DNA of 64,000 nt, from contig NZ_RIBS01000001.1 of NCBI RefSeq assembly GCF_003719825.1, forward strand, positions 186,001 through 250,000. The letters are read 5' to 3'. The position numbers and the translations under genes were made by a program. The notes below the pieces were generated by a model. The model was not told the origin of the DNA. It worked only from the letters and a program-made list of their open reading frames with translations, and made no database searches. Positions within the stretch are counted from its first letter, which is position 1. The number at the start of each line of letters is the position of its first letter. Source of the DNA: Montanilutibacter psychrotolerans (lineage in GTDB: Bacteria; Pseudomonadota; Gammaproteobacteria; Xanthomonadales; Xanthomonadaceae). This document shows, piece after piece, positions 9,555 to 18,501 of this stretch.

Positions 9555-10730
9555 TTACTCGGTGCAGCCGTGGTTGAGGCCGAGGGCGCGAACGACATCG
9601 CGCAGATCGAACGCGGCCACGGCCTTGTCGTCGTGCACCGCGTACAGCACACCGCCCGGAAAGCTTGGCGTGGCGGCGGCGTGCAGGGCAACGCCGTCCG
9701 TGTAGGAGGTTACCGTGCCGCGGAAGCTGCCGCGCGGTTCCAGGGTCTGGCGATCGAACAAGTGGAAGATCGCCAGCGGGGCAAGCTGGTCGACGGCGAG
9801 CCAGTAACCGCTGCCGTCGGGGCAGCTCCACAGCGCCACGCCCTCGGCTTCGGCGCCAAAGCTGGCTTCCGGCACGCTGCGCCCGGTGAAGTGGCCGGAG
9901 AAGCTGTACTCGCGCAGGGTCGATGCGTGGCGGCGGTCTTCGTCGGCGATCAGCAGGCGATCGTGCGCGGGATCGCCCGCGATCGACTCGACCATGCGCA
10001 GTGCACTGGCCGGAGCGGTATCGCCGAACGAGCCGGCGTACTCGGTCCGCAGTGCGTCGGCGGCGACATTGACTCGGAAGCGACGCACGCGCTGGTCGAG
10101 TTCGGCGAATTCCGGCACCTGGTCGAACTTCTTGCCGTACATGAAGCTGTCGGTGACGTAGGCCTCGAGCTCGCCCGGCTCGGTCTCGCGCACCCAGATG
10201 CCGTAGGGGCTGCGCAGCACGTCGGCGCCGAACGTGCCCAGCGGCGCGAACGCGGGAAGCGCGAAAGCCTGCACGCGGTGGTTGTCGCGTTCGGCAACGA
10301 ACAGCGTGTCGCCATGCACGGCGATGCCGTTGGGCCGCTTGAACTGTCCGCCATCGCTTCCTTCGCCGCCGACCGTGCGCAGGCGCTCGCCGCTGTCGCC
10401 GTCGAACACCACCAACTGGTGGCTGGACTTGGCGGTGGCGACCAGCCAGGTGCCGCCCTCGGGCGTGGGCCAGGTGGCCAGCGAGTCGAGTTCGTCGCCG
10501 CCGCTGGGCTGGCTGACAAAGCGTTCGGTGACCACCACCGGCGCGGTGGTGGCCATGCCGGCGGGCTTGGCCTGCAGGCTGGAGGTCGAACTGTCGTGCG
10601 GGCGAGTGCTCGCACACGCGGCCAGGGCGAGGGCGATCAAGGCAGCCGATGCATGGCGCGCGGCGTTTGCCGCGGCCGCACCGGTCGATTGCGTGGCGGT
10701 GGCCGCGCGGTCATGGGGGCGGGAGGTCAT
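9555..10730 (-). CDS. Phytase-like beta-propeller lipoprotein (paralogue A)
   Basis: A 391-residue lipoprotein with a lipobox ending at C39 (IALALAAC) after an unusually long N-terminus. The body is a propeller with NHL-like turns (RPNGIAVHG, AERDNHRVQAF) and late motifs resembling bacterial 3-phytases: GSGYWLAVDQ, DRQTLEPRGSFRG, YTDGVAL and FPGGVLYAVHDDKAVAAFDL. I infer a phytase-like fold; phytate hydrolysis is unproven, since the acidic calcium sites cannot be checked by eye. A close paralogue lies at 14675-15859. The start is the ATG at 10730, 6 nt after TAAACT; the TTG two codons upstream is less likely. The M23 peptidase gene follows after 4 nt. Confidence 0.72.
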   Translation of the reverse strand: MTSRPHDRAATATQSTGAAAANAARHASAALIALALAACASTRPHDSSTSSLQAKPAGMATTAPVVVTERFVSQPSGGDELDSLATWPTPEGGTWLVATAKSSHQLVVFDGDSGERLRTVGGEGSDGGQFKRPNGIAVHGDTLFVAERDNHRVQAFALPAFAPLGTFGADVLRSPYGIWVRETEPGELEAYVTDSFMYGKKFDQVPEFAELDQRVRRFRVNVAADALRTEYAGSFGDTAPASALRMVESIAGDPAHDRLLIADEDRRHASTLREYSFSGHFTGRSVPEASFGAEAEGVALWSCPDGSGYWLAVDQLAPLAIFHLFDRQTLEPRGSFRGTVTSYTDGVALHAAATPSFPGGVLYAVHDDKAVAAFDLRDVVRALGLNHGCTE

Positions 10731-10736
10731 GGGCAA

Positions 10737-10742
10737 AGTTTA
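10737..10742 (-). promoter_or_regulatory. Candidate leaderless -10 box for phytase-like gene A
   Basis: TAAACT on the minus strand ends 6 nt before the ATG at 10730. The position fits a leaderless transcript and supports that start codon. Confidence 0.35.
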
Positions 10743-10798
10743 TTCGTGAAGCCGATGGCCGGGAGCGGACGCGATCCCGTAATGACGATTGGTTATTT

Positions 10799-10824
10799 AA
10801 TCGCTTTATCCGCATAAAGAGATT
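10799..10824. promoter_or_regulatory. AT-rich palindrome upstream of the met riboswitch
   Basis: AATCGCTTTAT and ATAAAGAGATT are inverted copies (10 of 11 positions) around CCGC. This is one of the few AT-rich spots in the window and lies about 35 nt before the riboswitch aptamer, where the met promoter would be expected. It may be an operator or part of the promoter; the bound protein is unknown. Confidence 0.45.
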
Positions 10825-10857
10825 GACTGGCCCGGGTGGCATCGGCAGACTGCGCGT

Positions 10858-10983
10858 CATCCATCGAGACCGGCAGAGGGACAGGCCCTTTGAAGCCGGG
10901 GCAGCCAGCGGGGCAAATGCCTTGCCAGGTGCCAAATCCTGCGGTGCACCGCGCCTGGCGCGGTGTTCACCGGAAGATGGTTG
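10858..10983 (+). promoter_or_regulatory. SAM-I (S-box) riboswitch leader of the met operon
   Basis: The leader carries the conserved SAM-I core in order: ATCGAGA after P1, GAGGGACAGGCCC, TGAAGCC, then GGTGCCAAATCCTGC. P1 pairs 10861-10865 (CCATC) with 10976-10980 (GATGG). P4 is a nested hairpin at 10942-10972 with an 8-bp inner stem at 10948-10966. The RNA binds S-adenosylmethionine and should lower expression of the genes behind it. A 6-bp hairpin (ACCCGC/GCGGGT, 10986-11003) follows but no U-rich terminator, so control is probably at translation initiation of metX. A translational SAM-I riboswitch is known for the equivalent met operon of Xanthomonas campestris. A 318-nt gap between genes is mostly filled by this element and the upstream palindrome. 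Confidence 0.93.
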
Positions 10984-11048
10984 CGACCCGCCTGTGTGCG
11001 GGTGCGGCAACGCCGGCTCGATGGTCCCGCCCACTGCCGGACACCGCC

Positions 11049-12194
11049 ATGAGCCTTGCTGCCAACGACACCCATCCCGACCACGGCAACCTCGATCGCC
11101 CCGAGAGCGGCGCCGCGGCGCACGACGCGCGGCATTACCCCGTCGCCGCGCCACGCGATGACGTGCGTGGCGAGCTGACACTCGCCATCGATCTGCGCCA
11201 TGCCGGTCGGCGCGTGGTGCGCCTGCGTTACCGCACCCTCGGTGATGCCGCGCTGCCGGCGGTGTTCGTTGCCGGCGGTATCTCGGCCGGGCGTGAACTG
11301 GTCGGCGACGCAACGGTGAGCGGCTGGTGGGATGCGCAGGTCGGCCAGGGACGGGCGCTCGATCCCGCGCGCCACCGCCTGGTGGCATTCGACTGGCTTG
11401 GCGCAGACGGCGCGCTCGACGCGGTGATCGATCCGGCCGACCAGGCCGACGCCATCGCCGCGTTGTTGTCCGCCCTCGGCATCGAACGGCTGTCGGCATT
11501 CGTGGGTTGTTCGTACGGCGCGATGGTGGGGCTGCAGTTCGCCGCGCGTCACGCCGAACGCGTCGGCCGCGTGGTCGCCATCAGCGGCACGCACCGCGCG
11601 CACCCGTATGCCAGCGCCTGGCGCGCCCTGCAGCGGCGCGCGCTTGCGCTGGGCGCGCTGCAATGCGACGAAACCCACGGCCTCGCGTTGGCGCGGCAGT
11701 TCGCGATCCTCAGCTATCGCACGCCCGAAGAGTTCGCGGCGCGCTTCGGCGCTTGCGAGGTCGTCGACGGCCGCGTGCGCGCCGGGGCCGAGGACTATCT
11801 CGACCATTGCGGCGCCGCGTACTCCGCGCGCACCTCGACCGTCGCCTACCAGCGACTGTCCGAATCGATCGACCTGCAGGCGCTGGAACCGGAGTCGATC
11901 GGCGTGCCGGTGACGGTGGTCGCGGTGGCCGAAGACCGTCTGGTGCCGGTCGAGGACGCCTACACCCTGGTCGAGCGTCTGCGCGGCGAGACCCGGCTTT
12001 GCGTGCTGCGCTCGAAGTACGGCCACGACGCCTTCCTCAAGGAGGAGGCGGAGATCGCACGGATCCTGAGCGAGACGTTCGTCGACAGCGACGTGGGCGA
12101 GTCGGCAGGGACCGCCGCCAACGGCGGTGACGCGATCGGAGACGGCGCTACTGCCACCGATGTCGCAGGCTGCAACGTGGCGGTGGCGGCATGA
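11049..12194 (+). CDS. metX: Homoserine O-acyltransferase, MetX family (probably succinyltransferase)
   Basis: A 381-residue alpha/beta-hydrolase-fold enzyme that activates homoserine for methionine synthesis. The nucleophile is S155 in FVGCSYGAMVG, the acid D296 in AEDRLVP and the base H326 in GHDAFL. The segment FVAGGISAGRE is typical of the Xanthomonadales branch, many of whose members use succinyl-CoA although MetX was first named an acetyltransferase; the donor is inferred, not shown. An Ala/Gly-rich tail of about 35 residues follows the catalytic domain. The ATG at 11049 follows the riboswitch expression platform; an in-frame ATG at 10977 lies inside aptamer helix P1 and has no usable ribosome-binding site. 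It overlaps metB by 4 nt. Confidence 0.9.
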   Translation: MSLAANDTHPDHGNLDRPESGAAAHDARHYPVAAPRDDVRGELTLAIDLRHAGRRVVRLRYRTLGDAALPAVFVAGGISAGRELVGDATVSGWWDAQVGQGRALDPARHRLVAFDWLGADGALDAVIDPADQADAIAALLSALGIERLSAFVGCSYGAMVGLQFAARHAERVGRVVAISGTHRAHPYASAWRALQRRALALGALQCDETHGLALARQFAILSYRTPEEFAARFGACEVVDGRVRAGAEDYLDHCGAAYSARTSTVAYQRLSESIDLQALEPESIGVPVTVVAVAEDRLVPVEDAYTLVERLRGETRLCVLRSKYGHDAFLKEEAEIARILSETFVDSDVGESAGTAANGGDAIGDGATATDVAGCNVAVAA

Positions 12195-13417
12195 GCGCGT
12201 CGGCCGTGGGCGGCGCCGGCCGTCACACGTGTACCGCGGCGGTGCGTGCGGGCATCGATCGCGACACCGCGTTCGGTGCGGTCACGCCACCGCTGGTGCT
12301 GTCGTCGAACTTCAGCTTCGCCGGCTTCAATGACAAGCGCCAATACGACTACACGCGCAGTGGAAACCCCACGCGCGACCTGCTCGGCGAAGCGCTTGCC
12401 GAGCTCGAAGGCGGCGCCGGCGGCGTGGTCACCGCGACCGGAATGGCCGCGATCACCCTGGTGCTGCACGCCTGCCTCAAGCCCGGCGATCGCCTCGTCG
12501 TGCCGCACGATGCCTACGGTGGCAGCTGGCGGCTGTTCAATGCCTTGGCGACCAAGGGTGCGTTCGAGCTGCTGACGGTCGACCTCACCAACCCGCGTGC
12601 GCTCGCCGAAGCACTGGCCACCGGCCCGGCCGTGGTCTGGGTGGAAACGCCGTCCAACCCCCTGCTGCGCATCACCGACCTGCGCTTCGTGATCGACGCC
12701 GCGCATGCCGCGGGCGCCATCGCGGTGGTCGACAACACGTTCCTGTCGCCGGCGCTGCAGCGGCCGATCGACTTCGGTGCCGATCTGGTCGTGCATTCCA
12801 CCACCAAGTACATCAATGGCCACAGCGACGTGGTGGGTGGCGCCGTGGTGGCGCGCGAGGCGCAGCTGCACCAGCAGCTGACCTGGTGGGCCAACGCGCT
12901 GGGCATCACCGGATCGCCGTTCGACAGCTTCCTGACGCTGCGAGGCCTGCGCACGCTGGGCGCGCGCCTGCGCGTCCATCAGGACAACACCGCCGCGCTG
13001 GTCGAGTTGCTGGACAACCACCCGGCGGTACGCAAGGTGCACTACCCGGGCCTGGCATCGCACACCGGACACGCGGTGGCCGCGCGCCAGCAAAGCGGCT
13101 TCGGCGCGATGCTGAGCGTGGAACTGCACACCGGTCAGCAGGGCGGCGACGAGGTGGTGCGCGCGTTCCTCGATGGCCTGCAGTGCTTCACGCTGGCCGA
13201 ATCTCTGGGCGGCGTGGAGAGCCTGATCGCGCACCCGGCGACCATGACCCACGCGGCCATGACGCCGCAGGCGCGCGCGGCGGCCGGTATTGGCGATGGC
13301 TTGCTGCGGCTGTCGGTTGGCATCGAGCATGTCGACGACCTGGTGGCGGATATCGGTGCTGCGCTCGAGCGTGCACAGGCCGCCCTGGACGAAGCCGGAA
13401 AACGGGTCGTCGGATGA
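12191..13417 (+). CDS. metB: Cystathionine gamma-synthase / O-succinylhomoserine sulfhydrylase-type PLP enzyme
   Basis: A 408-residue member of the Cys/Met metabolism PLP family. The Schiff-base lysine is K206 in HSTTKYINGHSDVVGG, preceded by YTRSGNPTR, ATGMAAIT and VVDNTFLSP, all in the expected order. It should condense activated homoserine with cysteine (or sulfide) to give cystathionine (or homocysteine). Lyase and synthase members of the family cannot be separated reliably by eye, but the operon with metX and hom supports gamma-synthase. ATGA overlaps join it to metX and to hom, implying translational coupling under the upstream riboswitch. Confidence 0.9.
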   Translation: MSASAVGGAGRHTCTAAVRAGIDRDTAFGAVTPPLVLSSNFSFAGFNDKRQYDYTRSGNPTRDLLGEALAELEGGAGGVVTATGMAAITLVLHACLKPGDRLVVPHDAYGGSWRLFNALATKGAFELLTVDLTNPRALAEALATGPAVVWVETPSNPLLRITDLRFVIDAAHAAGAIAVVDNTFLSPALQRPIDFGADLVVHSTTKYINGHSDVVGGAVVAREAQLHQQLTWWANALGITGSPFDSFLTLRGLRTLGARLRVHQDNTAALVELLDNHPAVRKVHYPGLASHTGHAVAARQQSGFGAMLSVELHTGQQGGDEVVRAFLDGLQCFTLAESLGGVESLIAHPATMTHAAMTPQARAAAGIGDGLLRLSVGIEHVDDLVADIGAALERAQAALDEAGKRVVG

Positions 13418-14595
13418 ATGCCGTCGCCGTCGAATCCGGTCGGCGGCCGCGTGCCGCCGTCGAACCCACGCCGGCACCGGCACGCATCGCGCTGCTCGGT
13501 ACCGGCACGGTGGGCAGCGCGGTGCTGGAGAGGCTGTCGGCATGGGAAGGCACGCCGTACGGCGCGCGCCTGTCGCTGATGCACGTGGCGAACTCGCGCG
13601 TGGCGGCCAGCGGTGCCGGCCTGTGCCCGCGCGTCGCCCGATCGCTGCTGGCGGGGGCGAACGGACCGGCGAATGCCGGCAGTGCCGCCGCCGCGGCACT
13701 GCCGAGCGAAGCGGGAGCCGGGCTGCACGTCAGCGATCTCGATGGCGTGGCCACGGCGTTGCGTGGCGAGGGTCCGCGCATCGTCATCGACGCCACCGCC
13801 AGCGGCGCGGTGGCCGAACGTCACGCGCCATGGCTTGCGCAGGGCATCCACGTGGTCACCGCGTGCAAGCTCGGCCAAGGCACATCGCTGGCGGGCTGGC
13901 GGGCCATCCGCGATGCCGCCGCCCGCGGCGGCACGCGCTACGGCGACAGCGCGACGGTGGGAGCGGGCCTGCCGCTGCTGCGCTCGATCCGCGAACTGCG
14001 TGAGGGTGGCGACCGCATCCACGCCATCGCCGGCGTGCTGTCCGGATCGCTGGCATGGCTGTTCAACCATTACGACGGCCTGCGCCCGTTCTCGGGTTTC
14101 GTCCGCGAAGCGCGCGACGCCGGCTACACCGAACCCGATCCACGCGATGACCTGTCGGGCGAAGACGTTCGGCGCAAGCTGCTGATCCTCGCGCGCGCCG
14201 CAGGTTTCGAACTGGAATCGGCGGACGTCGAGGTGGCATCGCTGGTGCCGCCGTCGTTGGCGGCACTGTCCACGTCCGAACTCGACGCGGCATTGCCGCA
14301 GCTCGACACCGTGTTGCGCGATCGCTACGCCGCTGCGTGGAAGCACGGCGAGAAGCTGCGCTTCATTGCGCGCCTGGAGCGCGCCGCCGACGGCGCGATG
14401 CGCGCCCGGGTGGGCCTGGAGTCGCTGGCGGCCGATCATCCCCTCGCCGGTGGCGCCGGCACCGACAACCGCCTTGCGATCTGGTCCGACCGCTATCAGG
14501 CGCAGCCGTTGCTGCTGCAAGGCCCCGGTGCCGGCGCGGCGGTCACTGCCGCGGGCCTGCTGGACGACGTGCTGCGCATCGCGCGGGCGGCGTAG
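13414..14595 (+). CDS. hom: Homoserine dehydrogenase
   Basis: A 393-residue enzyme that reduces aspartate semialdehyde to homoserine. The nucleotide-binding loop is IALLGTGTVGSAV (about residues 25-37). The catalytic region includes TACKLGQGTSL, GDSATVGAGLPLL, GVLSGSLAWLFNHY and GYTEPDPRDDLSGEDVRRK, matching homoserine dehydrogenases. There is no ACT domain and no fused aspartokinase, so feedback control by threonine of the usual kind is not expected; SAM control through the riboswitch may substitute. The ATG overlaps the metB stop (13414-13417). The gene ends the met operon and converges on the second phytase-like gene. Confidence 0.93.
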   Translation: MNAVAVESGRRPRAAVEPTPAPARIALLGTGTVGSAVLERLSAWEGTPYGARLSLMHVANSRVAASGAGLCPRVARSLLAGANGPANAGSAAAAALPSEAGAGLHVSDLDGVATALRGEGPRIVIDATASGAVAERHAPWLAQGIHVVTACKLGQGTSLAGWRAIRDAAARGGTRYGDSATVGAGLPLLRSIRELREGGDRIHAIAGVLSGSLAWLFNHYDGLRPFSGFVREARDAGYTEPDPRDDLSGEDVRRKLLILARAAGFELESADVEVASLVPPSLAALSTSELDAALPQLDTVLRDRYAAAWKHGEKLRFIARLERAADGAMRARVGLESLAADHPLAGGAGTDNRLAIWSDRYQAQPLLLQGPGAGAAVTAAGLLDDVLRIARAA

Positions 14596-14619
14596 CGGCC
14601 GGCAGGGGCCGTCCGCCGC

Positions 14620-14648
14620 GGCGCGCGTCTGGTCCGTCAGACCGCGCC
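14620..14648. terminator. Hairpin between hom and phytase-like gene B
   Basis: GGCGCG-C-GTCTG and CAGAC-CGCGCC pair to an 11-bp stem with one bulged C and a 6-nt loop. It lies between convergent genes and could end transcription in both directions, but there is no U-tract. Confidence 0.4.
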
Positions 14649-14674
14649 GGCCACCGTTGCCCGGGCGGTGTGGC

Positions 14675-15859
14675 TCAGGCGCAGCGCTCGCGCAGGTTCA
14701 ACGCGCGCGCCACGTCGCGCCAATCGAACGCCGCCACCGCCTGGTCGTCGTGCACGGCGTAGAACACGCCGGCCGGGAACGCCGGCGTCGCCGCCTGGTG
14801 CAGCCACACGCCGTCGGTGTTGGCGACCACCTTGCCGGCGAACGCGCCCAGGTGCTCCAGGCTCGCGCGATCCCACACGTGGAACAGGCTGCGATCCTTG
14901 AACTGATCGGTGCTGATCCAGTAGCCACTGCCGTCGGCGCATTGCCACAGCGCGATGCCCTCGGCCTGCGCCTTGTAGCGGTCCAGTCCGATGGTGCGCT
15001 GCCGATAGCGGCCTTGCAGGTCGTACTCGCGCACCGCGGTGCCGGTGGTCACGTCCTCTTCGGCGATCAGCAGGCGATCGTGCGCCGGATCGCCCCAGAT
15101 CGATTCGGGAATGCGGATGGCGCCATCTGCTGCGGTGTCGCCAATCGAACCCACGTGACGGGCCTGGATCGCATCGCCGTGACGCTCGACGCGGTACCGC
15201 TGCACGCGGCGGTCGAGCTTGGCCAGCGCGGGCATCACGCCTTCGCCTGCCGCATCCACGCCGTCCATGTACGCATCGGTTACCAGCACGTCGATTGCAC
15301 CGTCGGGCAGCGTGCGCGCCCACATGCCGTACGGCTGCACCAGCTCCTGCATGCCGAAGGTGCCCAGCAGCGCCAGCGACGGCAACGCCAGCACCTGGAC
15401 GCGGTGGTTGTCGCGCTCGACCACCATCAGCATCGAATCGATCGCGAAGATCCCGTTCGGCCGGCGGAACTGCCCGGGCGCGCCACCGCTGCTGCCGTGG
15501 AACGAACGCGTCGCGCCGGTTGCGCCGTCGAACAATGCCAGGCGGTCGCCCTGCTTCGAGGTCGCCGCCACCCACAGGTGCCGATCCGGATCGACCCAGG
15601 CCACGGGCGAGTCGAGATTCTCCTCGGGCATCGACACGCTCACGAATGCCTCTGCGACCACGGCGTGGGCAATCTTCTCGCGCGCCAACAGCGGGTCGTG
15701 GTCGGCGCCCTCGTCGGGCTCAAGCTGGGCATCACGGTTGCCGACCGTCGCGGCCGCGCTGGTGCCGGCGGTGGCGGCCGGCGCGGTGCTCGCGCAGGAC
15801 AGGAGCAGCAACAGCGAAGCGCTGCCGATCAGTCGAATGCCGGTAGAGGTGAGGTTCAA
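14675..15859 (-). CDS. Phytase-like beta-propeller lipoprotein (paralogue B)
   Basis: A 394-residue lipoprotein with signal peptide and lipobox LLLLLSC (lipidated C22). It shares with paralogue A the motifs RPNGI, ERDNHRVQ, LGTFG, PYG-W, DPAHDRLLIA-ED and DGSGYW. It also has a stretch near residue 75 (NLDSPVAWVDPDRHLWVAATS) that recalls the opening motif of beta-propeller phytases. The start is TTG at 15859, preceded by GGAG at suitable distance; no good ATG is nearby and the signal peptide begins right there. It is divergent from the TonB-dependent receptor gene with about 195 nt between them, an arrangement seen for phytases and receptors in other bacteria. Activity on phytate is an inference. 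Confidence 0.72.
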   Translation of the reverse strand: MNLTSTGIRLIGSASLLLLLSCASTAPAATAGTSAAATVGNRDAQLEPDEGADHDPLLAREKIAHAVVAEAFVSVSMPEENLDSPVAWVDPDRHLWVAATSKQGDRLALFDGATGATRSFHGSSGGAPGQFRRPNGIFAIDSMLMVVERDNHRVQVLALPSLALLGTFGMQELVQPYGMWARTLPDGAIDVLVTDAYMDGVDAAGEGVMPALAKLDRRVQRYRVERHGDAIQARHVGSIGDTAADGAIRIPESIWGDPAHDRLLIAEEDVTTGTAVREYDLQGRYRQRTIGLDRYKAQAEGIALWQCADGSGYWISTDQFKDRSLFHVWDRASLEHLGAFAGKVVANTDGVWLHQAATPAFPAGVFYAVHDDQAVAAFDWRDVARALNLRERCA

Positions 15860-16054
15860 GAATCGACTCCGATGGGCGGCCGCGGGCCGCGGTGAACCGA
15901 CGTTTGTAACCGTCGATTGTGTCGGCAGCGTGTCGTCGTCGGCGCCGACGGGCGATCGCGACGTGCGTCATCAAGCGCGACACTGGCCGTCATCGTCCCG
16001 CCATCGCCGCCGCCTACAACACCGGGTTTGCCACGCAGCGGAGCACCCGGTCAG

Positions 16055-18469
16055 ATGCGCAACAACCTCCTGGCGACGAGCCTTTCCCGAGCACTGGCCG
16101 GAGCGACAATGCTCGCCGCCGCCCATGCCGCCATCGCGCAGGATGCGCCCATCGCCGCCGCCACACCGCCGGCGCTCCTAGCCAGCACCGATCAGGCCAG
16201 CAGCGGTCAGGCGAGCCTTCCGGCGGCCGTGACGAGCGCGATCGAACTCGACAGCGTCGTCGTGCAAGGCGAGATCGTCTACCGCGACCGCAGCGACGCG
16301 CTCGCGCCAACGCTGAGCTATGACCTCGCGTACTTCCAGCGCTTCGAGCCGCTGACCGTCGGCGACATGCTCAAGCGCGTGCCGAGCGTGGCATTCGTGT
16401 CGGACGTGCTCGAGTACGACGGTGCGCGTCTTCGCGGCCTCGATCCGGGCTACACGCAGGTGTTGGTCAACGGAAAGAAGGTGCCCGGCGCGAGCGACGA
16501 TCGTTCGTTCTTCGTCGATCGAATCCCGGCCGAGCTCGTCGAACGCGTCGAGATCGTGCGCAACACCAGTGCCAATCGCTCCGGCGATGCCGTGGCCGGT
16601 GCGCTCAACATCGTCCTGCGCGACGCCTACGAGTTCGACGGAGCCTACGTGCGCGCTGGTGGCATGCGCTACGACGACGGCGATCTCAAAGGCACCGCCG
16701 GCGCGGTGGCCGGTGGCGAGGTGGGCGGAGGTCGCCTGCTGGGCGGCATCAACGTGCAGGAACGCTACAACCCCAAGCTCAAACGCAGCGATCGATTCGA
16801 CGGCCTGCGCGGTGCGTTCGTCGATCGCGAAGACCAGGACGACACGCGCGATGGCACCGACTGGTCCGCCAATGCGTCCTACAGCCGCGACGTCGGCGGC
16901 GGCAAGCTGAGTCTGTCGGGCCTGGTCGTGCGTACCGATCGCACCGAGACCGAAAACTCGATCGAATACAACGACCCGTCCAGCACCTCGCGCGCCAATC
17001 TGTTGTCGATCAACCGACAGGTCGTCGACATCGATCAACGCACGACCGCGCTGTCGGGTGGCTACGCATTCGACATGGCCGGCGGGCGCAGCGATATCGA
17101 TCTGTCGTGGTCGCGCTTCCAGGGCGAATCGATCGATGTCGAAGAGGAGAGCGGTTTCGATGACGAGGACGCGCCGCCCAGCTTCGATGAGCGTGAGGGG
17201 ACGCGCATCCTGGCCGATGTCGACGATCGCGAACTCACCGCGTCGTTCTCGCACGAGCGCGACCTGAAGGCAGGCGTCGTCGTCGAGTTCGGTGTCGACT
17301 ACAGCCAGAAGCGTCGCGACAACACGCTACGCACCAGTGAAGTGGACACCGACGAGGAAGGCGCGCCGTTGCCGGCGTACGACGACTATGCGGCGCAGGG
17401 CAGTCGCATCGAGGAGCGCCGTGTCGACCCGTACCTGATGTTCTCCCGTCGCGGCGGCGCGGTGGAATGGGAGGCGGGTCTGCGCTACGAGACCACCCGC
17501 GTCGATATCGCGTCGACGGTCGAGGGCGTGCGCGACGCACGTGCCAACGACTACGCCACGCTGCTGCCGTCCGCGCACCTGCGCTGGAACGTCGACGACG
17601 CCAATCGCCTCAACCTGTCCCTCGGCCGCAGCGTGCGCCGCCCGGGTTTCAACCAGGTGCTGCCGCTGCTGCTGGAGGGCGAGTTCGGCGACAACGACTT
17701 CATCGGGAATCCGCAGCTCGATCCGGAGGTTGCCAATGGCATCGACCTGGGGTGGGAGCATCGCCTTGGCCGCCGCGGCATCGTCGGCGTGAACCTGTTC
17801 TATCGCGACGTCGGCAACCTGATCGAGGTCGTCAACACCGGCGCGCCCAGTGCGGCCGCGGTGGAGGACTACGAAGACGACGTCGCCGATTTCCTCGACG
17901 ACCACCCGGGCGCCGACGAGAACACGCCGGGCTACCCGCAGTTCGACCCGGACAGCTTTGTCCACACCGCGCGCAATGTCGGTGACGGCGCGGTGTACGG
18001 CATCGAGCTGGATGCCTCCACGCCGCTGACGGCGATCGGCCTGGAGCACACCGGCGTGTTTCTCAACTACTCGTGGCTCAACAGCCGGGTCGATGACTTC
18101 CTCGGCCAGCGCCGCTTCAACGATCAGGCGCGCAACGTGCTGAACGTCGGTTTCATCCAGGACCTGCCGACACTGGGCGCCGCATTCGGTGTCAGCTACC
18201 GCCGCCAGGGCGATGCGTTCTCGCGCGTGCTGGCCGAGGAAATCCAGACCCGCTACGGCGCGGACCTGGAGGTGTTCATCGAGAAGCGATTCGGCGAGGA
18301 CCTGTCGCTGCGACTGACCGGATCGAACCTGCTGGACGCGTCCAAGGACGAGGTGTTCCACAAGTTCGACAACGGAGCCGATCAGCGGAACCGCGACTAC
18401 GACGAGTACGAGGTCGAGCGCGAGACGGCTGGTCCGGTCTACCAGTTGGTGGCGCGCTACTCGTTCTGA
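16055..18469 (+). CDS. TonB-dependent outer-membrane receptor
   Basis: An 804-residue receptor. A signal peptide (residues 1-28, cleaved near AIAQ) and an alanine-rich linker precede a TonB-box-like segment ([12 protein letters not shown], about 63-74). The plug domain follows ([57 protein letters not shown]), and then a 22-strand-type barrel ending in YQLVARYSF with the terminal aromatic residue of outer-membrane proteins. Exposed loops are very acidic ([31 protein letters not shown]), which would suit a metal- or cation-complexed ligand. No signalling extension is present. The divergent phytase-like lipoprotein hints at a phosphate- or phytate-related ligand; this is inference. Confidence 0.92.
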   Translation: MRNNLLATSLSRALAGATMLAAAHAAIAQDAPIAAATPPALLASTDQASSGQASLPAAVTSAIELDSVVVQGEIVYRDRSDALAPTLSYDLAYFQRFEPLTVGDMLKRVPSVAFVSDVLEYDGARLRGLDPGYTQVLVNGKKVPGASDDRSFFVDRIPAELVERVEIVRNTSANRSGDAVAGALNIVLRDAYEFDGAYVRAGGMRYDDGDLKGTAGAVAGGEVGGGRLLGGINVQERYNPKLKRSDRFDGLRGAFVDREDQDDTRDGTDWSANASYSRDVGGGKLSLSGLVVRTDRTETENSIEYNDPSSTSRANLLSINRQVVDIDQRTTALSGGYAFDMAGGRSDIDLSWSRFQGESIDVEEESGFDDEDAPPSFDEREGTRILADVDDRELTASFSHERDLKAGVVVEFGVDYSQKRRDNTLRTSEVDTDEEGAPLPAYDDYAAQGSRIEERRVDPYLMFSRRGGAVEWEAGLRYETTRVDIASTVEGVRDARANDYATLLPSAHLRWNVDDANRLNLSLGRSVRRPGFNQVLPLLLEGEFGDNDFIGNPQLDPEVANGIDLGWEHRLGRRGIVGVNLFYRDVGNLIEVVNTGAPSAAAVEDYEDDVADFLDDHPGADENTPGYPQFDPDSFVHTARNVGDGAVYGIELDASTPLTAIGLEHTGVFLNYSWLNSRVDDFLGQRRFNDQARNVLNVGFIQDLPTLGAAFGVSYRRQGDAFSRVLAEEIQTRYGADLEVFIEKRFGEDLSLRLTGSNLLDASKDEVFHKFDNGADQRNRDYDEYEVERETAGPVYQLVARYSF

Positions 18470-18501
18470 TCTGGCGCCGCTGCAAGAATGAGCGGGGAGA
18501 C

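Noticed and set aside
11960-13699. Long minus-strand open frame (579 codons) opposite metB and hom
   Set aside because: It is antisense to two enzymes with intact active-site motifs, and its translation is Arg/Gln/His-rich low-complexity sequence typical of high-GC shadow frames.
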